Positions 1-5,938 of a stretch of 15,016 nucleotides of DNA are shown here, in pieces. The stretch comes from Euryarchaeota archaeon Ods04. Lineage in GTDB: Archaea; Halobacteriota; Halobacteria; Halobacteriales; Halorutilaceae. A program made the position numbers and the translations under genes. Positions within the stretch are counted from its first letter, which is position 1. Each line of letters opens with the position of its first letter. The notes beneath the pieces are model-generated. The model saw only the letters and a program-made list of their open reading frames with translations. It was not told the origin of the DNA and searched no databases. Location of the stretch: positions 1-15,016 of the forward strand of contig JAQZDD010000006.1 of NCBI GenBank assembly GCA_028751055.1, written 5' to 3'.

Positions 1-486
1 ACGCAGGTCGAGCGAATCGACCTCTTCGTAGTCGTGCGCAGTATACGGGTTGTCACGTCCTATCATCTCGCCGCAGACGGTCGCGCCGGGACGTTCGTCC
101 AAGAGCGCGTCGAGTTCGTCGCCGTAGACACGGCGCAGAAACTTAGTCGTGAAAGGACAGACGATGCCGCTCCGTGAGAAGGCTAGCGTCTCGTCATCCA
201 CGCGTGCGACACGCGTGTTGTAGCCGTTCATCTTCTCCTCTACGACGACATCGCCGTCGAAGTAACGCGGTATTCCCTCTGAGAGCACGAGCGTCCGCGG
301 AACCTTGGGGAAGCCGCGCACGACCTCGCTGTCGATAAGGACGGTGCCGCGTTCGACCTTCGTGTTGTAGTCGGGCACGTAACGGTATTCGGTGCCTTCG
401 TGCTCGCGTCTCTGTAGCTTCTCGACTAAGCTCTCGTAGTCGTACTCCGACAGGTCGAGAGCGTCGGCGTAGCTTTCTTCGGTCAC
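1..486 (-). CDS. ATP-dependent RNA ligase, Pab1020 type, N-terminal part (truncated by window edge)
   Basis: The minus strand is open for 162 codons from a GTG at 484-486 to the window edge. The protein carries the nucleotidyltransferase motif I around Lys85 (E-K-M-N-G-Y-N, residues 84-90), which is the expected AMP-accepting lysine of the archaeal Pab1020/Rnl3 RNA ligases. An S-R-S-G segment follows at 104-107 and C-G-E-M-I-G-R-D at 138-145, resembling the next conserved nucleotide-binding motifs. Family members join 5'-phosphate and 3'-hydroxyl RNA ends with ATP and can circularise RNA; they are usually about 370-390 residues, so over half the protein lies outside the window. The GTG start is supported by an A/T-rich box (511-521) about 30 bases upstream and by divergence from the HARP gene, long annotated as 'RNA ligase partner'. 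The identification is strong; the natural substrate is not known. Confidence 0.9.
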   Translation of the reverse strand, partial: MTEESYADALDLSEYDYESLVEKLQRREHEGTEYRYVPDYNTKVERGTVLIDSEVVRGFPKVPRTLVLSEGIPRYFDGDVVVEEKMNGYNTRVARVDDETLAFSRSGIVCPFTTKFLRRVYGDELDALLDERPGATVCGEMIGRDNPYTAHDYEEVDSLDLR

Positions 487-510
487 GGCACGAGATGGTG
501 CTGAGACGCC

Positions 511-521
511 AAAAGATATAG
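511..521 (-). promoter_or_regulatory. TATA-like box in the RNA ligase / HARP divergent promoter
   Basis: The 67-base divergent spacer (487-553) has one clear A/T-rich element, aaaagatatag. Read on the minus strand it is centred about 30 bases before the RNA ligase GTG, suiting a leaderless or nearly leaderless transcript. It lies about 38 bases before the HARP ATG, so it might also serve that gene with a leader of roughly ten bases. A shared promoter would tie expression of the two RNA enzymes together; that is inference. Confidence 0.45.
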
Positions 522-553
522 GGTCAGAGGCGAATTGGAAAACAAGAACAGAT

Positions 554-1225
554 ATGAGAGCCGAAGACCCTCTGAAACAGCGTTTCGTTCTCGACACCTC
601 GACCTTCATCACCGAGGAGATACGTAGAGACGACGAAGGCTGTGAGGAAGCCGTGAACCGCCTCCTTGACCTCGTCGCCGACGCACGTCTGTCGCTCAAC
701 ATCTCGTGCTACTTCCCGCCCTCCATCTACCGCGAGCTGGAGACGATGTTGCAGGAACGCGACGTTTCGGACGAGACGTTCAAGAAGCTCAACACATGGG
801 TGATAAAGAAAGACCCGACACGGTACGAGGTCATGATACCGAGCGAGATAGTCTACGACTTCATAGACGAGATGAGCGACCGTGTCAACCGCGGTCTGCG
901 CGTCTCGGAGAAGGCAGTAAGGAAGGCGGAGGAGTACGAACCCGCGCCGACGGAGACGGAGCAGATGACCGAGGTCGACGAACTCATCTCCGACCTCAGA
1001 AGCGAGTACCGGAGTGCTCTACGACAGGGCGTCTTAGATTCGCGCGAGGACTTCGACCTCCTCATTCTCGCGCGCGAACTCGACGCCTGCGTCGTGACAG
1101 AGGACAGAGGCATCATAAACTGGGCTTCCGACTTCGGTCTGCGCCATCTCAAGGGACGTGACTTCCCCGGACTCATAGAAGAGTATCTGAAGGCTGTCGA
1201 AGGCAGGGAAGACGCCAACGTTTAG
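554..1225 (+). CDS. RNA-free RNase P (HARP), 'RNA ligase partner protein'
   Basis: This 223-residue protein has a PIN-like nuclease core. The N-terminal strand is R-F-V-L-D14-T-S. The C-terminal block L-D162-S-R-E-D166-F-D-L-L-I-L-A ... T-E-D184-R-G-I-I-N-W carries the other acidic metal ligands. As I recall, Aquifex Aq_880 has catalytic aspartates with the same 4- and 18-residue spacings (138/142/160), matching 162/166/184 here. The middle (about 65-155) is charged and helical, as expected for the family's protruding helices. HARP proteins remove 5' leaders from pre-tRNA; in archaea that also have RNA-based RNase P they appear dispensable, so the physiological role is open. The gene is divergent from an RNA ligase and its stop overlaps the stop of the next, convergent gene by 4 bases. 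Family assignment is confident; RNase P activity is inferred. Confidence 0.88.
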   Translation: MRAEDPLKQRFVLDTSTFITEEIRRDDEGCEEAVNRLLDLVADARLSLNISCYFPPSIYRELETMLQERDVSDETFKKLNTWVIKKDPTRYEVMIPSEIVYDFIDEMSDRVNRGLRVSEKAVRKAEEYEPAPTETEQMTEVDELISDLRSEYRSALRQGVLDSREDFDLLILARELDACVVTEDRGIINWASDFGLRHLKGRDFPGLIEEYLKAVEGREDANV

Positions 1226-1551
1226 CTGACGGAGTCGTACTCGGCGCGCAGATGTGCGACGACGGCGTCGTCAACCTTGTCGACGATACGCGCACGTCCC
1301 TCCTTCTCTATCTCATCGACGGCGAGTCTCAGGTTTTCGACGCATCTTTTCGCCACTTCTGTCTGGGCGTCTTCTCCGAGCGTGTCTGTCAGCACCCTCA
1401 GTTCGCGTCCGTTCTTCGCGCCCTCCGCAGCACGTGCGTACACAGCGGCACGCTCCGTTGAGTCTTCTTCTTCCTCGCTCTTTGCCGAAGCCTCCAGAAC
1501 ACGCGCGACGACGTACAGTTCTTCGTTCGTGTCGGCGTCTCGGGACATCAT
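1222..1551 (-). CDS. Small acidic helical protein of unknown function, coupled to RaSEA
   Basis: I do not recognise this 109-residue protein. It is predicted almost entirely helical, with an acidic Lys/Glu stretch (K-S-E-E-E-E-D) near residue 25, an A-A-V-Y-A-R-A-A helix, and a charged C-terminal half ([14 protein letters not shown]). No cysteines, signal peptide or membrane segment is visible. The start at 1551 is chosen because its ATG overlaps the TGA stop of the RaSEA gene in an ATGA arrangement, the usual sign of translational coupling; a second ATG follows directly at 1548. The longer open frame starting at 1599 would run 50 bases into RaSEA and adds a basic segment unlike the rest, so I reject it. 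A role next to tRNA modification is suggested only by position. Confidence 0.75.
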   Translation of the reverse strand: MMSRDADTNEELYVVARVLEASAKSEEEEDSTERAAVYARAAEGAKNGRELRVLTDTLGEDAQTEVAKRCVENLRLAVDEIEKEGRARIVDKVDDAVVAHLRAEYDSVS

Positions 1552-2579
1552 CCAAGAGGCGCGCGCCACGCCGTCTCGCGTTCGACGACCTCGCGCCACT
1601 GCTCCTTACAGCCGCAGTCGGGACGTTCTAGAACGTCGGCGTCTCCAGTCAGCGAGTAGGCGGTCACGGCGTCGTATACGTCGTCGTCACAGTCGCCGCA
1701 GTTGTGCGCGCCCCTGTCGCCGCCCGAACCGACGGGACGCGAGACGACGACGGCGGGTGCGTCCTGCGTCCGTTTGAGAACCTCGACGACGCTCCAGAGC
1801 CACGGCGGGCGGTAGCCGTCCCTGTAGTGCAGTCGGTCGACGAGCGTGTAACGCTGGACGTTACACGGATTTATCGAGACTATCTCGGCGTGTTCAGCGC
1901 TCTTACGGACGGAGTAGACGGCGTCCTCTATCGCCTCCTTTTCGGTCACGAACGGCGGCTTCATCAGCAGGTAAGACTTGACAGTCGCGCCGTTGTCGTG
2001 CGCCACGTTCGCCGCACGCACGAACTCGTCGAACTCGAAGTACTTGTTGACGCATTCGCGCCGGACGTGGTCGTCCGCTGTCTCCAAGCCGACGGCGATA
2101 CACAGCTTTCGCACGCGCTCAACGCCGTCCTGTATCACGTCGTCCTTCACGAAGTCTGGGAGCGTCTCGACGACGACGCGGCGGTCCGAGAACGTGTCAA
2201 GAATCTCGTGGCGCGCCTCGGGCGGTATCTCGCGCCTGTCGAAGAAGGTTCCGCTCGTGTACATCTTGACGTTGTCGCATTCGACGCCCTGCTCGCGTTC
2301 GTGCTCCAACGCCTTGTCCAACTGTGTCAGAAGAGAGTCGGCGTCGACGGCACCCTTGTTCGACTCGCCGACGTAGCCGCACATCGTGCATCCGCCGGCA
2401 CGCGCCCACCTACAGCCGTCCGTGTTAAACACGATAGTGAGCGACTTACCGCGTCCCTCGGGCGTGCGGTCCTCGTCTATCCAGACACGTATAGGCTCGT
2501 CGGGGTTAGCATCCCTTTCTTTACGCGCCCGTATACGGCGCATCGACTTGTTGAGTGCGCGCGACGTTTCCATCGACAT
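1548..2579 (-). CDS. Archaeosine biosynthesis radical SAM protein RaSEA
   Basis: A 343-residue radical SAM enzyme. The cluster-binding cysteines are C56, C64 and C67 in G-C-R-W-A-R-A-G-G-C-T-M-C-G-Y, a CX7CX2C spacing typical of the Elp3-like RaSEA family. The middle holds a TIM-barrel-like region with Y-T-S-G-T-F-F (107-113) and E-T-L-P-D-F (138-143). The C-terminus adds a likely zinc-binding cluster, H292-N-C-G-D-C297 and C322-G-C324. RaSEA works with ArcS: ArcS attaches lysine to the preQ0 base at tRNA position 15, and RaSEA cleaves it to leave archaeosine (G+). A TATA-like box on the minus strand (about 2599-2608) sits 24 bases upstream, within the end of the winged-helix gene. The start could also be the second Met, two codons in. 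Identification is confident. Confidence 0.92.
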   Translation of the reverse strand: MSMETSRALNKSMRRIRARKERDANPDEPIRVWIDEDRTPEGRGKSLTIVFNTDGCRWARAGGCTMCGYVGESNKGAVDADSLLTQLDKALEHEREQGVECDNVKMYTSGTFFDRREIPPEARHEILDTFSDRRVVVETLPDFVKDDVIQDGVERVRKLCIAVGLETADDHVRRECVNKYFEFDEFVRAANVAHDNGATVKSYLLMKPPFVTEKEAIEDAVYSVRKSAEHAEIVSINPCNVQRYTLVDRLHYRDGYRPPWLWSVVEVLKRTQDAPAVVVSRPVGSGGDRGAHNCGDCDDDVYDAVTAYSLTGDADVLERPDCGCKEQWREVVERETAWRAPLG

Positions 2580-2609
2580 ACTCGGGTTTCGGCTTCCGCG
2601 CGTAAAGGA

Positions 2610-2987
2610 TTAGCTATCGTCTTCTTCGTATCCGCCCCATACCCACTCCTCGCAGAACATCTGCCACCAGTAGTCCTCCATGCCCATGTTGATGGGGTTG
2701 ACCTTGTCAGCCATACAAGACCGGACGAAGTTCTCGTTCGTCTCTATGTACTTCCGGACGGCGCGTCTCTCGTCACCGTACAGGTAGTAGACAGCGACCG
2801 TACGTCCGCGTGACTTCGACGCACCCGTTCCGGAGCGTGTCACATCGAACGTACCCATCCACCGTCTTTCGCGCAGGTTGGGGTCACGTGGAAGCTCCTT
2901 CGCCGTTGCCGGACCTTCTTCGTAGAGATGCATCAGCACTTCGTTCTTACGTGTCTTTTCGTCGGGGAACGGGCTTTCTTCCTGCAT
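2610..2987 (-). CDS. Winged-helix-like protein with a Trp-rich acidic tail
   Basis: This 125-residue protein is probably a small DNA-binding regulator or an adaptor. Residues about 10-50 read as a helix-turn-helix (N-E-V-L-M-H-L-Y-E-E-G-P-A-T-A-K-E-L), followed by a basic turn rich in Arg/Ser/Gly (R-S-G-T-G-A-S-K-S-R-G-R, 51-62) and a strand (T-V-A-V-Y-Y-L-Y), which resembles the wing of a winged helix. The C-terminal third is unusual: W107, W108, W115 and W117 with acidic residues and two cysteines (C91, C112), ending G-G-Y-E-E-D-D-S. It precedes RaSEA by 30 bases on the same strand, but RaSEA appears to have its own TATA box. I do not recognise a named family; the winged-helix reading rests on pattern only. 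Confidence 0.72.
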   Translation of the reverse strand: MQEESPFPDEKTRKNEVLMHLYEEGPATAKELPRDPNLRERRWMGTFDVTRSGTGASKSRGRTVAVYYLYGDERRAVRKYIETNENFVRSCMADKVNPINMGMEDYWWQMFCEEWVWGGYEEDDS

Positions 2988-3172
2988 TTTGGTGAGGGTA
3001 AGGTGGGCTTTCGACGGGGGAACCGCTCCCCGCGCCGTATTCTGTCCTTCTGATATGGACTAATTCTCGCGCTTACTTATACTTTGTTTGTTGCTGTTCA
3101 CATCGCATCTTAATATATAAGACTATCTCTGATAATGTCAGCATGTTGACATGACTGAACTCTCCTCCTACG
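2988..3172. promoter_or_regulatory. 185-base control region with several TATA-like boxes and a small hairpin
   Basis: This spacer lies upstream of the winged-helix gene and downstream of the 3173-3541 gene. It has A/T-rich boxes at about 3036-3044, 3071-3084 and 3109-3121; the last (ttaatatataag) could work on either strand. A G/C hairpin (ggggA stem, 3017-3031) would lie in the 5' leader of the winged-helix mRNA if transcription starts at one of these boxes. No box sits at leaderless distance from the ATG at 2987, so this gene, unlike its neighbours, probably has an untranslated leader of about 25-100 bases. Confidence 0.5.
3135..3152. promoter_or_regulatory. 18-bp near-perfect palindrome (putative operator)
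   Basis: ATGTCAGCATGTTGACAT reads as two 6-base arms (ATGTCA/TGACAT) around GCATGT, whose inner CATG is itself symmetric; only the G/T pair at 3141/3146 breaks the symmetry. It lies about 15 bases from the TATA-like ttaatatataag (3109-3121). Its centre is about 28 bases past that box on the plus strand, or just upstream of it for minus-strand transcription of the winged-helix gene. The symmetry fits a dimeric regulator; which one is unknown. Confidence 0.5.
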
Positions 3173-3541
3173 TCACTCCAGAAAACTCTTGCACTTGTCG
3201 ACTATCCTTGACGGGTTTATGTCACCTGAGTAGTCAAAGGAGACGTAGTGACCGAGGTAGTCGTCCTTTACGAAGTGCAGACGGACGGCGTCCTCGAACT
3301 GGTATATCGAGCATTCGAGTTCCTCTCCGTGGAAAAGCGACTCTATGTGCTGGTTTCCGAGTCCCTTGAGCACCATCTCGTGGTGTATCTTCTCTATGTC
3401 CTCCTGACTGAACTCATCGATAACGTCCTTCCTCGCGTACAGAACCTTGTAGCCTTCTCTGTCGTACCTGCCGACAGCGCGGAGGCTGTCGCCGACTTCG
3501 TCCTTGAGCAGATCGACCAGCTCTTTCTGTTTCGTCCCCAT
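3173..3541 (-). CDS. Small haloarchaeal conserved hypothetical protein
   Basis: This 122-residue soluble alpha/beta protein begins M-G-T-K-Q-K-E-L-V. Its pattern is an N-terminal helix, a strand pair around Y-K-V-L-Y-A-R-K-D-V (31-40), helices with H-H-E-M (53-56) and G-L-G-N-Q-H-I-E-S-L-F (60-70), and a C-terminal sheet with E-D-A-V-R-L-H-F and S-F-D-Y-S-G-D. This resembles a family of short haloarchaeal proteins of unknown function (possibly the one catalogued as DUF7522; from memory, unverified). The reading frame extends upstream to 3607, but I chose the ATG at 3541: the extension is basic, overlaps the deoxyhypusine synthase stop, and a TATA-like sequence (minus strand of 3568-3580) lies 30-odd bases before 3541. 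No signal peptide or membrane segment is visible. Confidence 0.75.
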   Translation of the reverse strand: MGTKQKELVDLLKDEVGDSLRAVGRYDREGYKVLYARKDVIDEFSQEDIEKIHHEMVLKGLGNQHIESLFHGEELECSIYQFEDAVRLHFVKDDYLGHYVSFDYSGDINPSRIVDKCKSFLE

Positions 3542-3590
3542 CCGTTGTGGGATATTTTTCCGAGCGACGCTTAACTTTTGTGACTTATAT

Positions 3591-4592
3591 TTACGTCCCG
3601 AACGCACCCGCTACGAGCAGAGGCAGTACGAGCGTCGCCTCAGCCTGAACCTGCGTGTAGTTCGTGCTTTCCTCCTTGATTTTGCCCCACGACACGGCTT
3701 CGTTCGGCGGCGCGCCCGACAGCGAACCGTCTCCCTCCATGCCCGTCGAGATGTAGACTGCGTAGTCGGCACCTCCGCGGAACAGGTTGGTCATGATGGC
3801 GTGGTGCTTCGGCACACCGCCGCCTACGGCGATAAGACCTGTCGTGTCGGCGAGCATCCCCTCGTCTATGAGTGCGTCGTAGTCGTCGAGTATCTCGATT
3901 CCGATGTTGTCGGGTGTGTCGTCGCGCTGGCGGTAGTAGTAGAGGAAGTTACCGACTTCGGCGTCTGTAAGTGCGGGACAGTAGACGGGAACGTCGTTGT
4001 CAGCCGCCTGTTTCAGGACAGAGTCTTCGTCGTCGAGCGTCTTGCCGAGTTCGCGCGAGAACTCGGTCGGCGTACGAACCTTCTCCTCGTCGAAGAAGTC
4101 GTCGAAGAAGTCGTACAGGTACTCCTCCAACCAGACGTAACGGTCGGAAGGGACGTAGATGTTACCGAGACGGTTGATGCCGCGCTCGCGTAACGCGGCT
4201 TCGTCGGCGTCCCATTCGCCCATCTTGAACGGCTTCTTCGTCTTTATCACGTCCTCGGCGATAGAGCCGGAGGTGGTGATGAGAACGTCGACGTGTCCCT
4301 CGCGGACGAGGTGGGCGACGCACTCGCGCAGACCCGACGAGACGATGTTGGAGGTGAACGTCAGGTAGACCTGTGCGTCGTCTTCGCGCATCCGTTCCAC
4401 GATGTCGACGGCTTCGGCGAGATGTGTCGCCTGAAAACCCGTCGTTGCGTAGGCGTCGAGCATCTCGCGCAGGTCGAACTCTCCGCGGAAGTCGTATCCG
4501 CGCACGTCGGGCGTGTCGAGTTCCTCGTCGCTCCCCGGCACGACGTGTTCACGTGACTTGTCTCCGTCCCCTTCGCTTTCTTCCGTGTCCAT
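3591..4592 (-). CDS. Deoxyhypusine synthase
   Basis: A 333-residue enzyme that transfers the aminobutyl group of spermidine (or, in some archaea, acts through an agmatine route) to a lysine of translation factor aIF5A, using NAD. The NAD/nucleotide site motifs T-S-N-I-V-S-S-G (80-87) and T-T-S-G-S-I-A-E-D (106-114) are present. So are G-L-I-A-V-G-G-G-V-P-K-H-H (252-264) and the signature P-P-N-E-A-V-S-W-G-K-I, in which Lys304 is the catalytic lysine that forms the enzyme-imine. The first 28 residues are an acidic, probably disordered haloarchaeal extension. A TATA-like box (minus strand of 4613-4623) lies 26 bases before the ATG. The gene stands alone, with the tRNA gene divergent upstream. 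Identification is near certain. Confidence 0.96.
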   Translation of the reverse strand: MDTEESEGDGDKSREHVVPGSDEELDTPDVRGYDFRGEFDLREMLDAYATTGFQATHLAEAVDIVERMREDDAQVYLTFTSNIVSSGLRECVAHLVREGHVDVLITTSGSIAEDVIKTKKPFKMGEWDADEAALRERGINRLGNIYVPSDRYVWLEEYLYDFFDDFFDEEKVRTPTEFSRELGKTLDDEDSVLKQAADNDVPVYCPALTDAEVGNFLYYYRQRDDTPDNIGIEILDDYDALIDEGMLADTTGLIAVGGGVPKHHAIMTNLFRGGADYAVYISTGMEGDGSLSGAPPNEAVSWGKIKEESTNYTQVQAEATLVLPLLVAGAFGT

Positions 4593-4660
4593 ATGCCGTT
4601 TAGACGCACACTGCTCTTAACCGCACGGAAATCAGGTCGGAAAGCGCGTGGAGAAAGAAA

Positions 4661-4671
4661 TGTTCTTAACC
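4661..4671 (+). promoter_or_regulatory. TATA-like promoter of tRNA-Thr
   Basis: The sequence tgttcttaacc is centred 28 bases before the first base of the tRNA gene and is preceded by a purine/A-rich BRE-like stretch (gagaaagaaa). This matches the usual archaeal spacing for a transcript starting at or just before the mature 5' end. Confidence 0.55.
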
Positions 4672-4694
4672 CGCCGCAGTCAACTATCGTTCGC

Positions 4695-4769
4695 GCCTCG
4701 GTAGCTCAGCCTGGTAGAGCGCGTCATTGGTAATGACGAGGTTCCCGGGTTCAATTCCCGGCCGAGGCT
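4695..4769 (+). tRNA. tRNA-Thr (anticodon GGT)
   Basis: The 75-base gene folds as a standard cloverleaf: acceptor GCCTCGG/CCGAGGC, D stem GCTC/GAGC with loop AGCCTGGTA, anticodon stem CGTCA/TGACG with loop TTGGTAA (anticodon GGT at positions 34-36), a six-base variable region AGGTTC, and T stem CCGGG/CCCGG with loop TTCAATT. The discriminator is T and CCA is not encoded. All stems pair perfectly. There is no intron. The T-arm and acceptor 3' side are repeated 91 bases downstream (see the repeat entry). Confidence 0.96.
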
Positions 4770-4837
4770 AAACGTAGTGAAGCCGAGGGCGGAACTGAAG
4801 CAGTGAACGAATGAGCGTTAGCGAGTGAAGTGACCGT
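4770..4837. other. Purine-rich, G/A-periodic spacer between the tRNA and its 3'-end copy
   Basis: The 68 bases between the tRNA and the duplicated tail contain a run of short related words (agtgaagc, gaactgaagc, agtgaacgaatgagcg, agcgagtgaagtga), i.e. a degenerate repeat based on agtgaa/gcgag. It has no open frame of note. Such G/A-rich word repeats are seen in haloarchaeal intergenic DNA. Here it is bracketed exactly by the two copies of the tRNA tail, so it is all that remains between the putative attachment sites. Confidence 0.5.
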
Positions 4838-4860
4838 GGTTCAAATTCCCGGCCGAGGCT
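4838..4860 (+). repeat. Duplicated 3' end of tRNA-Thr (putative attachment-site scar)
   Basis: GGTTCAAATTCCCGGCCGAGGCT repeats the T-loop, T-stem and acceptor 3' strand of the tRNA-Thr gene. The last 17 bases (4844-4860) equal 4753-4769 exactly, and the preceding GGTTCAA matches too apart from one extra A. No D arm or anticodon arm is recognisable upstream, so it is not a second tRNA gene. A direct repeat of a tRNA 3' end is the usual result of integration by a tyrosine recombinase. The copies are only 91 bases apart and no integrase lies between, so this would be a scar or a nearly deleted element. The stop codon of the next gene starts two bases after it. Confidence 0.65.
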
Positions 4861-4861
4861 T

Positions 4862-5353
4862 TCATTCCGCCTCGCCTATCTGCCCCGTCGCTGGCGTCTC
4901 TACCTCCTCGCCGTCCTCGCCGTAGTACGTGAGACTCCTTTCGCCGTCTTCTCTCGTCCTCTCCATACGCAGGACTCCGTCGGAGTTGTAGTAGAGGAGT
5001 TCGGCGTGTCCGCCGTCCACCGAGACGTAGCCCTTGACCTCGACTATGCCCATCGGGAGCATCTCGTCCTCGTCGGGGTAGTCGACCTCCACCGTGAAGC
5101 TACAAGACTCACGTCCTTCGCGTTCGACGACTCCGTTCATCGTCACGGTCGTCACGACGCCGTCGTCCTCGAACTCCTCCGAAACGTCGGGTTCGCATCC
5201 GGGAACCGCGCCGACCGTCTCGGTCGTCGGAAGTCCGTCGTCGTCGGTCAGTTCCGCGCCTCCGTCACCGCCTTCGTTGAGAGTGCCCGCTCCCAGACAT
5301 CCCGTGAGGAGGAAGACCGCGACGACGCCAGCGTACACAGCCGGTCTTTTCAT
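4862..5353 (-). CDS. Lipoprotein, paralogue of the 14324-15001 gene
   Basis: A 163-residue predicted lipoprotein: Met-Lys-Arg, a hydrophobic segment, and a lipobox L-L-T-G-C with the lipidated Cys19. A Gly/Asp/Thr-rich acidic linker (about 22-48) follows, then a beta-rich extracytoplasmic domain with C53 and C84, which may form a disulfide. The motifs G-V-V-T-T-V-T, C-S-F-T-V-E-V and D-G-E-E-V-E-T-P recur in order in the larger lipoprotein at the end of the window. The start at 5353 was chosen because it begins the signal peptide and has a TATA-like box (gatgttatacg, minus strand of 5376-5386) 27 bases upstream; the frame is open 49 codons further, but that extension would bury the signal peptide. 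Function unknown. The stop lies two bases past the tRNA tail copy. Confidence 0.82.
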   Translation of the reverse strand: MKRPAVYAGVVAVFLLTGCLGAGTLNEGGDGGAELTDDDGLPTTETVGAVPGCEPDVSEEFEDDGVVTTVTMNGVVEREGRESCSFTVEVDYPDEDEMLPMGIVEVKGYVSVDGGHAELLYYNSDGVLRMERTREDGERSLTYYGEDGEEVETPATGQIGEAE

Positions 5354-5565
5354 GTCTGTGCAGACGTACTCCGGACGTATAACATCTCTTCCGTGTTTCC
5401 GCGCTGTCCGCGCGGTCGCGCGCGCCGTCCACGCTCTTAGCGCACGGCTTTCATGCCGAGCGACCAAGATGAACAGCCGTCTTTCGTCGCCAAAACTCAC
5501 CGAACGGTCTGCTTAACCACAGAAACACGGCACAGGAACCCTCATGCCTGTCGAGAAAGAGTGAC

Positions 5566-5600
5566 CAAACTTTTGAGGAAAGTATTCCTTTCCGAAGTTT
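5566..5600. repeat. 35-base two-part inverted repeat (hairpin)
   Basis: AAACTT (5566-5571) pairs with AAGTTT (5595-5600), and inside it GGAAAG (5577-5582) pairs with CTTTCC (5588-5593) around a TATTC loop; the two stems are separated by five bases on one side and one on the other. A second short hairpin, ACACG-AAAG-CGTGT, follows at 5616-5629. Both lie upstream of the two-TM miniprotein gene. They could be part of a small RNA, a terminator or a protein-binding site. Confidence 0.5.
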
Positions 5601-5648
5601 AAGCACCGTTGCGCTACACGAAAGCGTGTCTTTCCCTCGTCTAAGAAC

Positions 5649-5661
5649 AGGTTAATAACCT
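5649..5661. promoter_or_regulatory. Palindromic promoter element AGGTTAATAACCT
   Basis: The arms AGGTTA/TAACCT are perfect around a central A. The A/T core is centred about 24 bases before the GTG at 5679, the position of a TATA box for a leaderless transcript. A palindrome on top of the TATA box is a natural place for a repressor that blocks TBP; that is inference. Confidence 0.45.
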
Positions 5662-5678
5662 CTAAAAGGGGGACGTAA

Positions 5679-5924
5679 GTGTTGAAAGTAGAAACGTATA
5701 TCTGTGTAGACAACTCGTTATTAAATGTGCTTAGCGAAGTCGTAACCCCGATGTTGGAAATCGGCAAGGTCGATGTTGTATTCGCACTCAGCTTTATCGT
5801 GGTCGTCGCCGGGGCTGTTATGATGTTCGTAGCTTCCCAGCCCGTCATAGTCATAGCTTCGATGATAGGGATGTTTCTTGGCTTCGTGGTTATGATTCTC
5901 ACACTCGGTCTTGAGATTGAATGA
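5679..5924 (+). CDS. Two-TM membrane miniprotein of unknown function
   Basis: An 81-residue protein with a short soluble N-terminus and two hydrophobic segments (about 31-51 and 55-78) joined by a very short S-Q-P turn, i.e. a membrane hairpin. The second segment has a run of Met, Ile and Gly (I-A-S-M-I-G-M-F-L-G-F-V-V-M-I). The GTG start at 5679 has a palindromic A/T-rich box at leaderless distance; an internal ATG at 5751 would still keep both membrane segments. The surroundings are more A/T-rich than the rest of the window. A T-run terminator follows directly. I do not recognise the family; small two-TM haloarchaeal proteins of this kind are common and uncharacterised. Confidence 0.68.
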   Translation: MLKVETYICVDNSLLNVLSEVVTPMLEIGKVDVVFALSFIVVVAGAVMMFVASQPVIVIASMIGMFLGFVVMILTLGLEIE

Positions 5925-5938
5925 GATTTTTTGCTCAT
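5921..5938 (+). terminator. T-run terminator after the miniprotein
   Basis: Six consecutive T's (5927-5932) start two bases after the TGA stop and are flanked by ATGAG/CTCAT arms. Archaeal termination depends chiefly on such T-runs in the non-template strand, so this is a plausible 3' end. Confidence 0.55.

Larger units (their letters stand above)
5354..5678. other. 325-base intergenic stretch with hairpins
   Basis: I find no convincing gene here. The lipoprotein-proximal part holds its promoter (5376-5386) and a CG-rich run (5401-5440). The distal part is A/T-richer and holds the hairpins at 5566-5600 and 5616-5629. The sequence cttaaccac at about 5514-5522 resembles the tRNA promoter and could start a plus-strand transcript through the hairpins, but nothing else supports an RNA gene. 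Frames open on either strand here are antisense or extension shadows. Confidence 0.5.

Noticed and set aside
1704..2813. 369-codon open frame on the plus strand
   Set aside because: It is antisense to RaSEA, whose cysteine motifs and family match are clear; the product has no recognisable domain and a shadow-like Arg/Val/Asp composition.
3151..3369. 72-codon plus-strand ORF starting at the palindrome
   Set aside because: The ATG is near leaderless distance from a TATA box, but only seven codons precede overlap with the real minus-strand gene and the rest is Arg-rich shadow sequence.
3504..4193. 229-codon plus-strand frame
   Set aside because: Antisense to deoxyhypusine synthase and its downstream neighbour; no promoter at leaderless distance and no domain.
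4780..4860. A second complete tRNA gene
   Set aside because: Only the T arm and acceptor 3' strand are present; no D or anticodon stem can be drawn upstream.
5354..5500. N-terminal extension of the first lipoprotein
   Set aside because: It would place 49 Arg/Ala-rich residues before a clean signal peptide and ignores the TATA box for the start at 5353.
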